Assembly: GCF_035593345.1 (NCBI RefSeq)
Contig: NZ_CP141606.1
Location: forward strand, 4,092,001 to 4,156,000
Origin: Lelliottia sp. JS-SCA-14
GTDB taxonomy: Bacteria > Pseudomonadota > Gammaproteobacteria > Enterobacterales > Enterobacteriaceae
Direction of reading: 5' to 3'
DNA length: 64,000 nucleotides
The notes under the pieces are model-generated. The model was not told where the DNA came from, ran no database searches, and worked only from the letters and a program-made list of their open reading frames with translations. Position numbers and translations under genes: made by a program. Below, in pieces: positions 32,876-42,709 of the stretch. Each line of letters starts with the position of its first letter. The stretch's first letter is position 1.

Positions 32876-33550
32876 ATGGAGCACAACCGCCAGCAGTTAC
32901 GCCTGATGCAGCTCTCCAGCAGCAGCCTGCCGGTCGGCTCGTTCACCTGGTCCCAGGGGCTCGAGTGGGCGGTGGAAGCAGGCTGGATCACTACGGTGGC
33001 AGAGTTCAGCCACTGGCAGATTCAGCAGATGGAGCAGAGTTTTTTGTGCGTCGATTTGCCGCTGTTTCTGCGCCTGTATCGCGCCTGCGAGCAGAACGAC
33101 TTCGCCGCCGCAAAACGCTGGACGGCGTACCTGCTCGCCTGCCGGGAAACGCGCGAACTGCGCGAAGAGGAGCGCAATCGCGGCGCGGCTTTTACCCGGC
33201 TGATTAAGAGCTGGGAGCCTGACTGTCCACCCGACTGGCTGCCGCTCTTTTCACAGAGCCAGCTGTGCGGCATGGCGTGGCTCGGCGTGCGCTGGAAAAT
33301 CGACGCTCATGCCCTGGCCCTGAGTCTCGGCTACAGCTGGATAGAGAGCGCGGTGATGGCGGGTGTGAAGCTGGTGCCCTTTGGCCAGCAGGCGGCCCAG
33401 CAGTTGATTATCGAATTAAGCGACCATTTTGCTGAAAAGCTCGGTCAGGCGTGGGCGCGCAGCGATGACGAACTGGGGGCGGCGACGCCGCTCTCGGCCA
33501 TCGCCTCGGCGCGTCACGAAAACCAATATTCACGGTTATTCCGATCCTGA
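32876..33550 (+). CDS. ureF: urease accessory protein UreF
   Basis: A 224-aa helical protein that joins UreD on the apoenzyme and controls UreG GTPase activity. Family features are [20 protein letters not shown] near the N-terminus and [12 protein letters not shown]. 14 bases separate it from ureE. Confidence 0.95.
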   Translation: MEHNRQQLRLMQLSSSSLPVGSFTWSQGLEWAVEAGWITTVAEFSHWQIQQMEQSFLCVDLPLFLRLYRACEQNDFAAAKRWTAYLLACRETRELREEERNRGAAFTRLIKSWEPDCPPDWLPLFSQSQLCGMAWLGVRWKIDAHALALSLGYSWIESAVMAGVKLVPFGQQAAQQLIIELSDHFAEKLGQAWARSDDELGAATPLSAIASARHENQYSRLFRS

Positions 33551-33560
33551 GGATTTTTTT

Positions 33561-34178
33561 ATGGCTGATTACAAACATCCCCTGCGCGTGGGCGTCGGTG
33601 GCCCGGTCGGTTCGGGAAAAACCGCCCTGCTCGAAGCGCTGTGCAAAGCGATGCGCGACACATACCAGCTGGCCGTCGTGACCAACGACATCTACACCAA
33701 AGAGGATCAGCGCATCCTGACGGAAGCGGGGGCGCTGGAGCCGGAACGCATTGTCGGCGTGGAAACAGGCGGCTGCCCGCATACGGCGATCCGCGAAGAT
33801 GCCTCGATGAATCTCGCGGCGGTGGAAGCGTTAAGCGAGAAGTTCGGCAATCTGGATCTGATTTTTGTCGAGAGCGGCGGGGATAATCTCAGCGCCACCT
33901 TTAGTCCGGAGCTGGCGGATCTGACGATCTACGTGATTGACGTCGCCGAGGGCGAAAAGATCCCGCGCAAAGGCGGACCGGGGATCACCAAATCGGATTT
34001 CCTGGTGATCAACAAAACGGATCTGGCACCGTACGTGGGGGCATCTCTGGAAGTCATGGAAAGCGACACCAACCGGATGCGCGGGGAACGTCCATGGACC
34101 TTTACCAACCTGAAAGCAGGCGACGGCCTGGCGAGGATTATTGAATTTCTGGAAGTGAAAGGGATGTTGAGGGTTTAG
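33561..34178 (+). CDS. ureG: urease accessory GTPase UreG
   Basis: A 205-aa SIMIBI GTPase that couples GTP hydrolysis to nickel insertion. The P-loop is [15 protein letters not shown] (residues 12-26); later come [12 protein letters not shown], the metal-binding CPH in [13 protein letters not shown], and the specificity motif [11 protein letters not shown]. The ATG at 33561 follows GAGGATTTTTTT; an open frame reaching back into ureF is not used. Last gene of the operon; a REP unit follows. Confidence 0.97.
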   Translation: MADYKHPLRVGVGGPVGSGKTALLEALCKAMRDTYQLAVVTNDIYTKEDQRILTEAGALEPERIVGVETGGCPHTAIREDASMNLAAVEALSEKFGNLDLIFVESGGDNLSATFSPELADLTIYVIDVAEGEKIPRKGGPGITKSDFLVINKTDLAPYVGASLEVMESDTNRMRGERPWTFTNLKAGDGLARIIEFLEVKGMLRV

Positions 34179-34194
34179 CGGGTTTTGCCTAAGG

Positions 34195-34230
34195 TTTTGT
34201 AGGCCCGGTAAGCGCAGCGCCACCGGGCAA
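34195..34230. repeat. REP unit after ureG
   Basis: GTAGGCCCGGTAAGCGCAGC followed by GCCACCGGGCAA, one unit in the 64-bp gap between convergent ureG and tsaD. Confidence 0.8.
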
Positions 34231-34242
34231 TACAGACCGCAC

Positions 34243-35256
34243 TTATGCAGCAGGCAACTCCGCCAGCGGCCAGCGTGGACGCACGGAAACGCTCAAATCC
34301 GCCGTCGCGCCCGCTTTCGCACGCACCATGCCCGCGTAGGCAATCATCGCGCCGTTATCGGTGCAAAACTCCGGACGCGCGTAAAACACTTCGCCGCGAC
34401 GTTTTTGCATCATCTCCGCCAGCTTCGCACGCAGCGTGCGGTTGGCGCTCACGCCCCCCGCCATCACCAGACGCTTAAAGCCGGTCTGATCCAGCGCACG
34501 TTTGCACTTGATCATCAGCGTATCCACCACCGCATCTTCAAACGCACGAGCGATATCCGCGCGGGTCTGATCGTCGTTTTCATTATTACGAATGGTGTTC
34601 GCCGCGAAGGTTTTCAGGCCCGAAAAGCTGAAATCCAGCCCTGGGCGATCGGTCATCGGGCGCGGGAAAACAAAGCGTTTCTCAACACCCTGCGACGCCA
34701 GTTTCGACAGCATTGGGCCGCCAGGATAATCCAGGCCCAGCAGTTTGGCGGTTTTATCGAAAGCTTCACCGGCGGCGTCATCGATGGACTCGCCGAGCAG
34801 CTCGTACTCACCAATGCCGGTTACGCTGATTAGCTGGGTATGACCGCCGGAAACCAGCAGCGCTACGAACGGAAACTCAGGCGGATTCTCTTCCAGCATT
34901 GGTGCCAGAAGGTGCCCTTCCATATGGTGAACCGCAATCGCCGGAACATCCCACGCGAACGCCAAAGAACGCCCGACTGTCGCCCCGACCAACAGTGCGC
35001 CGACCAGACCCGGACCGGCGGTATAGGCCACCGCATCGATATCTTTTGCGGTCAATCCGGACTCTTTCAGCGCCGCCTGAATCAGGGGAACCGTTTTGCG
35101 CACGTGATCGCGCGACGCCAGTTCAGGCACCACTCCGCCGTAATCAGCGTGCAATTTCACCTGACTATACAGTTGGTTGGCTAACAGACCTTTTTCGTCG
35201 TCGTAAATGGCGATGCCGGTTTCATCGCAGGATGTTTCAATACCCAGTACACGCAT
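34243..35256 (-). CDS. tsaD: tRNA threonylcarbamoyladenosine transferase subunit TsaD
   Basis: A 337-aa ASKHA-fold protein that transfers threonylcarbamoyl to A37 of ANN-decoding tRNAs in the TsaBDE complex. It begins [20 protein letters not shown]. Metal histidines are in [12 protein letters not shown], with the nucleotide-site [10 protein letters not shown], and [12 protein letters not shown] and [12 protein letters not shown] near the end. The length matches E. coli. Divergent from rpsU. Confidence 0.98.
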   Translation of the reverse strand: MRVLGIETSCDETGIAIYDDEKGLLANQLYSQVKLHADYGGVVPELASRDHVRKTVPLIQAALKESGLTAKDIDAVAYTAGPGLVGALLVGATVGRSLAFAWDVPAIAVHHMEGHLLAPMLEENPPEFPFVALLVSGGHTQLISVTGIGEYELLGESIDDAAGEAFDKTAKLLGLDYPGGPMLSKLASQGVEKRFVFPRPMTDRPGLDFSFSGLKTFAANTIRNNENDDQTRADIARAFEDAVVDTLMIKCKRALDQTGFKRLVMAGGVSANRTLRAKLAEMMQKRRGEVFYARPEFCTDNGAMIAYAGMVRAKAGATADLSVSVRPRWPLAELPAA

Positions 35257-35321
35257 GGCTTAATTTACCTCTTTTCAATACCGCGCAGTGTAGGGCGAAT
35301 GCGGGTCGATGTATACCCTGA

Positions 35322-35699
<378 letters not shown>

Positions 35700-35805
35700 T
35701 CTGTTGAGGGCGCACGCCCTCAATGGTCAGACTGAGTTATAGTCGTAAGGCCGTGCTTCCGGAAGGAATGCGCGGCTTATTTTCGTTTATGAATCAGCAC
35801 TTACA
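35700..35805 (+). terminator. hairpins after rpsU (operon attenuator region)
   Basis: TTGAGGGCGCACGCCCTCAA (35703-35722) is a near-perfect stem. A second stem, CCGTGCTTCC-GGAAGGAATGCGCGG, ends in TTATTTTCGTTT. In E. coli a partial terminator here lowers dnaG relative to rpsU; the same role is inferred. Confidence 0.55.
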
Positions 35806-35807
35806 CA

Positions 35808-35925
35808 AAATCATTCACACTGTATCAAGGCGGCAAGTGAGTGAATCCCCGGAGCTTACTTAAGTAAGTGACAGGGGTGAACGAACGCAGCCAACGCAGA
35901 GACAGTTTGAAGGATGAAGTGTAAT
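35808..35925 (+). repeat. ERIC element between rpsU and dnaG
   Basis: It carries the ERIC core (GTGAATCCCCGGAGCTTAC, then AAGTAAGTGACAGGGGTGAA) with outer arms TCATTCACACTGTATC and GACAGTTTGAAGGATGAAGT. The right arm ends about 10 bp before the dnaG ATG, so in the operon transcript a long hairpin sits next to the dnaG ribosome site. Confidence 0.88.
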
Positions 35926-35935
35926 TACGGGGCCT

Positions 35936-37681
35936 ATGGCTGGACGAATCCCACGCGTTTTTATCAATGACCTGCTGGCCAGAACCGACATCGTCGATCT
36001 CATCGACGCGCGGGTAAAGCTCAAAAAGCAGGGCAAGAACTACCATGCGTGCTGTCCGTTCCATAACGAAAAAACCCCCTCTTTCACCGTAAACGGTGAA
36101 AAACAGTTTTACCACTGCTTTGGCTGTGGCGCACACGGTAATGCCGTCGACTTCCTGATGAACTACGACAAGCTCGAGTTCGTGGAAACCGTCGAAGAAC
36201 TGGCGGCGATGCACAACCTTGAAGTGCCTTACGAAGCAGGCAGCGGTCCGAGTCAGATAGAGCGTCATCAACGACAAACGCTTTACCAGCTGATGGACGG
36301 TCTGAATTCGTTTTACCAACAGTCTCTTAAGCAAAAAGTAGCTGAACCTGCGCGTCAGTATCTGACCCGACGCGGTTTAAGCGACGAAGTCATTGCGCGT
36401 TTCGCTATTGGTTACGCCCCGCCCGGTTGGGACAACGTGTTAAAGCGTTTTGGTGGCAATAGCGAAGATCGTCAATCTCTGATCGACGCCGGAATGCTGG
36501 TGACAAACGATCAGGGAAGAAGTTACGACCGCTTCCGCGAGCGGGTGATGTTCCCCATTCGCGATAAGCGAGGCCGGGTGATTGGTTTTGGTGGGCGCGT
36601 GCTGGGTGACGGCATGCCGAAATACCTCAACTCCCCGGAAACCGATATTTTCCACAAAGGTCGCCAGCTGTATGGCCTTTATGAAGCCCAGCAGGATAAC
36701 GCTGAACCCCGGCGTTTACTGGTGGTCGAAGGCTATATGGACGTGGTCGCGCTGGCGCAGTACGACATCAACTACGCGGTAGCGTCGTTGGGAACGTCCA
36801 CCACCGCCGACCACATTCAGCTCCTGTTCCGGGCGACGAATAACGTCATCTGTTGTTACGACGGTGACCGAGCCGGACGCGACGCCGCCTGGCGCGCGCT
36901 GGAAACTGCACTACCTTATATGACCGACGGGCGCCAGCTGCGCTTTATGTTCCTGCCCGACGGTGAAGACCCGGATACGCTGGTGCGTAAAGAGGGCAAA
37001 GCGGCGTTTGAAGCGCGGATGGAGCAGGCTCAGCCGCTCTCCACGTTTTTGTTTAACAGCCTGATGCCGCAGGTGGATTTGAGTACCCCGGACGGGCGCG
37101 CTCAGCTGAGTACGCTGGCCCTGCCGCTGATTTCTCAGGTCCCTGGCGAGACGCTGCGCATTTACCTGCGTCAGGAGCTCGGCAACAAGCTCGGCATTCT
37201 GGATGACAGCCAGCTTGAACGTTTAATGCCTAAACTGGCGGAAAACGGTGCGGTTCGCCCCGCGCCACAGCTAAAACGCACAACCATGCGTATACTGATA
37301 GGGTTACTGGTGCAAAACCCAGAGCTGGCACCGCAAGTGCCGCCACTCGCGGGTTTGAATCATGAAAAGCTGCCAGGACTTGGCCTGTTTTCAGAACTGG
37401 TCAGCACCTGTTTGTCGCAGCCTGGTCTGACGACCGGCCAGCTTTTGGAGCACTATCGCGGCACAAAAGAGGCCGCCACCCTTGAAAAACTGTCGATGTG
37501 GGACGATATAGCAGATAAGGACATTGCAGAAAAAACGTTCACCGACTCACTTAACCATATGTTTGATTCGATGCTTGAACTGCGCCAGGAAGAGTTGATT
37601 GCTCGCGAGCGAACTCACGGCTTAAGCAGCGAAGAACGCCGGGAACTCTGGATGTTAAACCAGGAACTGGCCAAGAAATAA
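35936..37681 (+). CDS. dnaG: DNA primase
   Basis: A 581-aa primase that makes RNA primers for chromosomal replication. The zinc ribbon is CCPFHNEKTPSFTV with HCFGCGAHGN (residues 39-65). The catalytic core includes RFRERVMFPIRDKRGRV, and the Toprim motif VVEGYMDVVALAQY and YDGDRAG lie near 265-310. The C-terminal about 140 residues bind DnaB helicase. Length equals E. coli. ERIC elements lie on both sides. Confidence 0.98.
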   Translation: MAGRIPRVFINDLLARTDIVDLIDARVKLKKQGKNYHACCPFHNEKTPSFTVNGEKQFYHCFGCGAHGNAVDFLMNYDKLEFVETVEELAAMHNLEVPYEAGSGPSQIERHQRQTLYQLMDGLNSFYQQSLKQKVAEPARQYLTRRGLSDEVIARFAIGYAPPGWDNVLKRFGGNSEDRQSLIDAGMLVTNDQGRSYDRFRERVMFPIRDKRGRVIGFGGRVLGDGMPKYLNSPETDIFHKGRQLYGLYEAQQDNAEPRRLLVVEGYMDVVALAQYDINYAVASLGTSTTADHIQLLFRATNNVICCYDGDRAGRDAAWRALETALPYMTDGRQLRFMFLPDGEDPDTLVRKEGKAAFEARMEQAQPLSTFLFNSLMPQVDLSTPDGRAQLSTLALPLISQVPGETLRIYLRQELGNKLGILDDSQLERLMPKLAENGAVRPAPQLKRTTMRILIGLLVQNPELAPQVPPLAGLNHEKLPGLGLFSELVSTCLSQPGLTTGQLLEHYRGTKEAATLEKLSMWDDIADKDIAEKTFTDSLNHMFDSMLELRQEELIARERTHGLSSEERRELWMLNQELAKK

Positions 37682-37690
37682 ACGAAAGAC

Positions 37691-37809
37691 AAAATCATTC
37701 AAGTTGTATCAAGGCAGCAAGTGAACGAATGCCTGGGAGTGTACATAAGTACATGACCAGGATTCGAGAACGAAGCTAACGCAGAGACAACTTGAAGGAT
37801 GAAGTATTT
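37691..37809 (+). repeat. ERIC element between dnaG and rpoD
   Basis: A second, more diverged ERIC copy in the same orientation: arms TCATTCAAGTTGTATCAAGG and GAGACAACTTGAAGGATGAA, centre GTACATAAGTACATGACCAG. It starts ten bases after the dnaG stop. About 145 bp of leader follow before rpoD, where E. coli has internal (including heat-shock) rpoD promoters within dnaG. Confidence 0.82.
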
Positions 37810-37955
37810 AACGGCTTAAGTGCCGAATATCGATCGGGAAGCCCCCGGCAGCCGCACTGAGAGGCAGCGGCAAAAATATAAGTACGCCCTCGCTTCAAAG
37901 GTTGGCAGCGACACCGCCGACACCAATTAAACGAATTAAGTGTGGATACCGTCTT

Positions 37956-39800
37956 ATGGAGCAAAACCCGCAGTCACAGCTGAAACTTCTTGTCCAACGT
38001 GGTAAGGAGCAAGGCTATCTGACCTATGCCGAGGTCAATGACCATCTGCCGGAAGATATCGTCGATTCAGATCAAATCGAAGACATCATCCAAATGATCA
38101 ATGACATGGGTATTCAGGTGATGGAAGAAGCACCGGATGCCGATGATCTGTTGCTGGCTGAAAACTCCAACAACACCGACGAAGATGCAGAAGAAGCCGC
38201 TGCACAGGTGTTGTCCAGCGTTGAATCTGAAATCGGCCGTACCACTGACCCGGTGCGCATGTACATGCGCGAAATGGGTACCGTTGAACTGCTGACCCGC
38301 GAAGGCGAAATCGACATCGCGAAACGCATCGAAGACGGGATCAACCAGGTTCAGTGCTCCGTTGCCGAATACCCTGAAGCGATCACCTATCTGCTCGAGC
38401 AGTACGATCGCGTCGAAGCCGAAGAAGCGCGTCTTTCTGACCTGATCACCGGCTTTGTCGATCCAAACGCGGAAGAAGACCTGGCGCCAACGGCGACTCA
38501 CGTCGGCTCTGAACTGTCTCAGGAAGAGATGGATGACGACGAAGACGAAGAGGAAGAAGACGACGACGACAGCAGCGACGATGACAACAGCATCGATCCT
38601 GAGCTGGCGCGCGAGAAGTTTGGCGAGCTGCGTACCCAGTACGAACTGGCTCGTGACACCATCAAAGCCAAAGGCCGCAGCCATGCAGCCGCTCAGGCCG
38701 AGATTCAGAAACTGTCTGAAGTCTTCAAACAGTTCCGCCTGGTGCCGAAGCAGTTCGACTACCTGGTAAACAGCATGCGCGTCATGATGGACCGCGTTCG
38801 TACTCAAGAACGTATCATCATGAAGCTGTGTGTTGAGCAGTGCAAAATGCCGAAAAAGAACTTCATCACCCTGTTCACCGGCAACGAGACCAGCGAAACC
38901 TGGTTCAACGCGGCTATCGCGATGAACAAGCCATGGTCTGAAAAACTGCACGATGTGGCTGATGATGTTCAGCGCGGCCTGCAGAAACTGCGTCAAATCG
39001 AAGAAGAGACCGGCCTGACCATCGAGCAGGTTAAAGACATCAACCGTCGCATGTCCATCGGCGAAGCGAAAGCCCGTCGTGCGAAGAAAGAGATGGTTGA
39101 AGCGAACTTACGTCTGGTTATTTCGATCGCCAAGAAATACACCAACCGTGGTCTGCAGTTCCTGGATCTGATCCAGGAAGGTAACATCGGTCTGATGAAA
39201 GCGGTTGATAAGTTTGAATATCGCCGTGGTTACAAATTCTCCACCTATGCTACCTGGTGGATCCGTCAGGCAATCACCCGCTCTATCGCGGATCAGGCGC
39301 GCACCATCCGTATCCCGGTGCATATGATTGAGACCATCAACAAACTCAACCGTATCTCCCGCCAGATGCTGCAAGAGATGGGCCGCGAGCCGACGCCAGA
39401 AGAGCTGGCCGAGCGCATGCTGATGCCAGAAGATAAGATTCGTAAGGTGCTGAAAATCGCCAAAGAGCCTATCTCCATGGAAACGCCAATCGGCGACGAT
39501 GAAGATTCGCATTTGGGTGATTTCATCGAGGATACCACCCTCGAGCTGCCGCTGGACTCTGCCACGACCGAGAGCCTGCGTGCTGCGACCCACGACGTTC
39601 TGGCGGGCCTCACCGCTCGTGAAGCGAAAGTCCTGCGTATGCGTTTCGGTATCGATATGAACACCGACCACACGCTGGAAGAAGTGGGTAAACAGTTCGA
39701 CGTTACCCGCGAACGTATCCGTCAGATCGAAGCGAAGGCTCTGCGCAAACTGCGCCACCCAAGCCGCTCTGAAGTTCTGCGTAGCTTCCTCGACGATTAA
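37956..39800 (+). CDS. rpoD: RNA polymerase sigma-70 factor RpoD
   Basis: A 614-aa primary sigma factor. Region 1.1 begins [20 protein letters not shown], and the acidic non-conserved region has a run of D/E residues (about 190-220). Region 2 contains [20 protein letters not shown] and the -10-reading [15 protein letters not shown]. Region 3 and region 4.2 ([20 protein letters not shown]) follow. The ATG at 37956 gives the normal length; open frame upstream is leader. Confidence 0.99.
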   Translation: MEQNPQSQLKLLVQRGKEQGYLTYAEVNDHLPEDIVDSDQIEDIIQMINDMGIQVMEEAPDADDLLLAENSNNTDEDAEEAAAQVLSSVESEIGRTTDPVRMYMREMGTVELLTREGEIDIAKRIEDGINQVQCSVAEYPEAITYLLEQYDRVEAEEARLSDLITGFVDPNAEEDLAPTATHVGSELSQEEMDDDEDEEEEDDDDSSDDDNSIDPELAREKFGELRTQYELARDTIKAKGRSHAAAQAEIQKLSEVFKQFRLVPKQFDYLVNSMRVMMDRVRTQERIIMKLCVEQCKMPKKNFITLFTGNETSETWFNAAIAMNKPWSEKLHDVADDVQRGLQKLRQIEEETGLTIEQVKDINRRMSIGEAKARRAKKEMVEANLRLVISIAKKYTNRGLQFLDLIQEGNIGLMKAVDKFEYRRGYKFSTYATWWIRQAITRSIADQARTIRIPVHMIETINKLNRISRQMLQEMGREPTPEELAERMLMPEDKIRKVLKIAKEPISMETPIGDDEDSHLGDFIEDTTLELPLDSATTESLRAATHDVLAGLTAREAKVLRMRFGIDMNTDHTLEEVGKQFDVTRERIRQIEAKALRKLRHPSRSEVLRSFLDD

Positions 39801-39818
39801 TCGCAAATCGTTCTGAAT

Positions 39819-39847
39819 AAGGCCACAGCTTGCTGTGGCCTTTTTTT
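39819..39847 (+). terminator. terminator of the rpsU-dnaG-rpoD operon
   Basis: AAGGCCACAGC-TT-GCTGTGGCC followed by seven T residues: a textbook intrinsic terminator 20 bp after rpoD. Confidence 0.95.
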
Positions 39848-40002
39848 ATCTCTCGATAACTGCCCTGTGAAAATCATCGCAACAGCGATAAACCCACGTT
39901 GCTATTGTTATCTTTCATCATATAATCAATCCCTCAGATGATTCTTACCTAAGTAACAGAGTATTCCCCACTCTCCATTACCCAGCAGGGACTGATAAAA
40001 AA

Positions 40003-40413
40003 ATGAAAAAAGCATGGCTTCTGATGATATGCGTGGCCCTGGCGGGTTGTGTCAATAAACAGCAAAATGCGCCTAAATCTCTGGTGACTCCTGCTGCAAC
40101 ACCGGTAGCGCAAGAAACTCAGGGTGTGACTAACGACGATGCGGTGAAGAGCCGCTCCCTGACGGCAAACGAGACCTGCGTCCGCTCATTGAGCGCCCTG
40201 CGCGCCTATAACCCAAAAACCTGGGAAAAATACAGCCTCGCGATGGCCGATCTGAACAAGAAAAACAGCCTGTTCCTGTCCGTGAAAAACGATCTGAACC
40301 CACAGCTGAACGATCTTGTGGTTAACGCGTACGACTCGAAAATGAAGACGCTGTGCTATCGCATTGAAAGCACGCTCGGTCAGTCGATGATTGCCCAGGT
40401 TGACTCGCTGTAA
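40003..40413 (+). CDS. small lipoprotein of unknown function
   Basis: A 136-aa predicted lipoprotein: signal MKKAWLLMICVALAGC with lipobox LAGC (cleavage before C16). The residue after Cys is Val, which favours outer-membrane sorting. A T/P/A/Q-rich linker runs to about residue 50, then a compact helical domain with two further cysteines (ETCVRSLSALRAYNPK and KTLCYRIES) that could form a disulfide. It has its own 150-bp upstream region after the rpoD terminator. I do not recognise the family. Confidence 0.8.
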   Translation: MKKAWLLMICVALAGCVNKQQNAPKSLVTPAATPVAQETQGVTNDDAVKSRSLTANETCVRSLSALRAYNPKTWEKYSLAMADLNKKNSLFLSVKNDLNPQLNDLVVNAYDSKMKTLCYRIESTLGQSMIAQVDSL

Positions 40414-40446
40414 CGGAATACCGGATCCCGGCAGCCTCTGTCGGGA

Positions 40447-40953
40447 TCATCTCCCCCGCACCATCAACGCTTCATCCAGCTCCCGATATGCCTCCACCAG
40501 CTTGTCCAGCGTCGCTCGGTTCAGCCCACTCGGATTCGGCAGCACCCACACCTGCGTCATGCCAATGGTGATATTCTGTTTGCCCCACTGCGCCCCGCGC
40601 TGGCTAAATGCCTGCTCGTACGCCTGCTTGCCGAGGATCGCCAGCGCCGAGGGCTGATAGTCTTCGATCTTCTTCACCAGCTCCCGCCCGCCGCTGCGCA
40701 GCTCGTGCAGGTTCACTTCCGTCGCCTGCACCGTCGGACGTTCCACCAGCATGGTAATGCCGCAGCGCGTATCCAGAAGATGCATTTCCTCTTCAGGCTT
40801 CAGTAATCTATCGGTAAAACCCGCCTGATGAATCACCTTCCAGAAGCGGTTTCCCGGATGAGCAAAGTGAAACCCCGTATGTGCAGAGGACTTGCCAGGA
40901 TTGATGCCGCAGAAGACCACCCGCAGGCCAGGTGCCAGAATGTCATTGATCAT
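40447..40953 (-). CDS. mug: G/U mismatch-specific uracil-DNA glycosylase
   Basis: A 168-aa base-excision enzyme removing uracil and ethenocytosine from mismatches. The catalytic motif is [20 protein letters not shown] (residues 14-33), with the intercalation motif NPSGLNRAT near 140. The length equals E. coli Mug. Convergent with the lipoprotein gene and the last core gene before ileX. Confidence 0.96.
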   Translation of the reverse strand: MINDILAPGLRVVFCGINPGKSSAHTGFHFAHPGNRFWKVIHQAGFTDRLLKPEEEMHLLDTRCGITMLVERPTVQATEVNLHELRSGGRELVKKIEDYQPSALAILGKQAYEQAFSQRGAQWGKQNITIGMTQVWVLPNPSGLNRATLDKLVEAYRELDEALMVRGR

Positions 40954-41078
40954 CTCATTCCCCGATGAATATATCAGGTGGTCAGTATAAAGGATTGATA
41001 ATGCGTTGTTTATAAAAACAGCAGGCAGGTGTGAATGTCTGGATTGCGGCAGGGAGTTACTCTATAATTCACCGCCAC

Positions 41079-41154
41079 GGCCCCTTAGCTCAGTGGTTAG
41101 AGCAGGCGACTCATAATCGCTTGGTCGCTGGTTCAAGTCCAGCAGGGGCCACCA
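41079..41154 (+). tRNA. ileX: tRNA-Ile2 (CAT anticodon, lysidine-modified)
   Basis: 76 nt with an encoded CCA end. The acceptor stem pairs GGCCCCT with AGGGGCC. The D-loop is AGTGGTTA, the anticodon CAT is at 41112-41114 in a CTCATAA loop, and the T-arm is CTGGTTCAAGTCCAGC. The sequence is that of enterobacterial ileX, which reads AUA after C34 is changed to lysidine by TilS. It is the left junction of an accessory island. Confidence 0.95.
41132..41143 (+). repeat. attL candidate (12-bp core in ileX T-arm)
   Basis: TTCAAGTCCAGC, identical to 49544-49555. Tyrosine integrases commonly use tRNA 3' halves. The identity does not extend into the acceptor stem, unlike in typical tRNA att sites. Confidence 0.45.
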
Positions 41155-41512
41155 GACACCGCAAGGGCTGGCGGGGAGTCACCCACCAGCCTGATTTTTC
41201 CGGGGATATTCCAGAAAAGTAACCATAGTGATTAATGGTTATTAAGTGACCGGGCATACATTGCGCCGCACTTCCTGCCACAAACTCAAACAGCCTTTTT
41301 TCATCACCAATTTTTTACCGCGCAAAGTACGCAGAAAAAAAGCGCGCTTTGGGTGCGTACCTTGCTGCGTACTTCCCCCGGGTGTGCGTACCGGTCTGAC
41401 TCACTGCATTTTTGACGGCCCAATCATTCAATCTGAACCAAAGCCAGCAGCGGCAACGATTGCGAGCGTGTTGTGTTTTTTTTCCGTCAAGAACAGTCCA
41501 AATTTTTGCGCT
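41155..41512. other. non-coding segment after ileX
   Basis: 358 bp without a convincing gene. A short inverted repeat follows the tRNA (CTGGCGGGGAGTCACCCACCAG, a stem with CTGG/CCAG ends). A tRNA-like or integration-related role cannot be read from it. Confidence 0.5.
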
Positions 41513-41707
41513 CTATCTTCGCCTCGGCTCTGGTTTTTTCCAGTGGTACTCCGGGGATCTAACTTTCTGGATAAACCGTTCGCGCCGGGCTGCATCCCCA
41601 GCGATCACCCTCTCCAGTTCGCGGCACAGATAAGGCGTGAGCTCTGCGTTACCCCTCTCGATAAGCGCGGCCACAATGTCAGCCTTTTGCCTTGTCGTAA
41701 TGTTCAT
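41513..41707 (-). CDS. small phage-like protein of unknown function
   Basis: A 64-aa basic, helical protein (MNITTRQKADIVAALIERGN to KKPEPRRR). The ATG at 41707 is preceded by GAGGAG at a long spacing; a GTG 11 codons upstream is the alternative. It lies in the same direction as the next two island ORFs and the integrase. I do not recognise a family; the length and context suggest a prophage accessory gene. Confidence 0.45.
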   Translation of the reverse strand: MNITTRQKADIVAALIERGNAELTPYLCRELERVIAGDAARRERFIQKVRSPEYHWKKPEPRRR

Positions 41708-41928
41708 GGCTTTTGTGGGCTCCTCTTTGTGTGGTAGCACGCCATTTAAAGCGCCGTGCGCATGGCGTGTTGCTGGTGGCCGGAGTGAAAAAGGAATAAT
41801 AACGTATATATAGACACTGAAAAAACGTCAGTTCAGTTGGTTCACGGCCCTGCAAGCCGCGCCAGTGCTCGCTTTGTGTGAACCTACAAACAGTAAAATG
41901 AGGTTGGTTCACCCCTTAAAATGTCGGT

Positions 41929-42369
41929 TCACCAGTACCGGCGGACCGTGCGCACCGAACACGCCAGGCTTTCCGCTGTTAACGCCTGCGTTAATCCGGA
42001 CAGTTTGCATTGCTGAATTTGTTCACGCTTTCGCGCCCTCGCTCGTTCGGCATGGCACGCGCCACCAGCCGCCCCGCGCCTGCGGTGCTGCCTCCTCAAC
42101 TCCCACTGCCTTTCCCTTTCCGCTTCGGCTGCGGCCAGTATCTTTCTTGCCTCTGGCTCAGAAGGTGGGTTTCTATACCAGTCGCACTCCTGGTATCGCG
42201 CCGGTTTATCCGCACACAATCTCGCGCGCTCGATGAAGTGCCGGATCACTTTATCGGCTGTCGAGCTGCGCGCCCTTAACATCCTGATCGCTTTCTCACT
42301 GACGCCAAAATGAAAAGCAGCGCGGTGATTACTCATTGCCCGGTGCATTTCGGCCACCTTCTGCAGCAC
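41929..42369 (-). CDS. putative DNA-binding phage-like protein
   Basis: Up to 146 aa. It has an HTH-like segment near the N-terminus (AAFHFGVSEKAIRMLRAR), a charged A/E/R-rich middle, and a second HTH-like segment at the very end (LTQALTAESLACSVRTVRRYW). The start is uncertain. GTG at 42369 has a GGAGGAGG sequence upstream, but in-frame codons before it (TEEAFTE) also look protein-like and are preceded by a stop, so the native start may be mutated. Function not known. Confidence 0.5.
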   Translation of the reverse strand: MLQKVAEMHRAMSNHRAAFHFGVSEKAIRMLRARSSTADKVIRHFIERARLCADKPARYQECDWYRNPPSEPEARKILAAAEAERERQWELRRQHRRRGAAGGACHAERARARKREQIQQCKLSGLTQALTAESLACSVRTVRRYW

Positions 42370-42424
42370 CTCGGTGAATGCCTCCTCCGTTCACCATATC
42401 CCCTTAAATCGGAATGCGCTTTCT

Positions 42425-42688
42425 TCACCAGAAAATGCCGTCATAAATCACCTTCTCTGAGCAATAGTCGAAAAATATCAGGAGGACACGAACCCGCAAA
42501 AAGTCCGCGTAAGAATTCGAACGGTAGAATGCGGGTTGCAGCGTGGGATGTCGCACCGGATCGGCCTGCAATGTCCGCCGCGCCTCATTTCTCCGCATTT
42601 TCTCTTTAACTCGCAAAAAATCACGAAAAAATGCGGCATTATCCAAAAACGGATGAATCGTCGATTTAAGCCAGTAAACCCGCATCAC
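42425..42688 (-). CDS. possible small island protein
   Basis: An 87-aa open frame lying 22 bp after the integrase stop, in the same direction. It is rich in aromatic and basic residues, with no recognisable motif. The most plausible internal start gives MRRNEARRTLQADPVRHPTL. It could be spurious; it is listed because nothing else explains this 320-bp stretch. Confidence 0.25.
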   Translation of the reverse strand: MMRVYWLKSTIHPFLDNAAFFRDFLRVKEKMRRNEARRTLQADPVRHPTLQPAFYRSNSYADFLRVRVLLIFFDYCSEKVIYDGIFW

Positions 42689-42709
42689 AGCAGGAAAGTA
42701 AGGAGTTTA

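Noticed and set aside
41246..41737. Plus-strand 163-codon frame after ileX
   Set aside because: No ribosome site, odd composition, and it overlaps the more plausible minus-strand gene at 41513-41707.
41679..41912. Minus-strand 77-codon frame
   Set aside because: It overlaps the start of the 64-aa gene, and its sequence shows no domain-like pattern.
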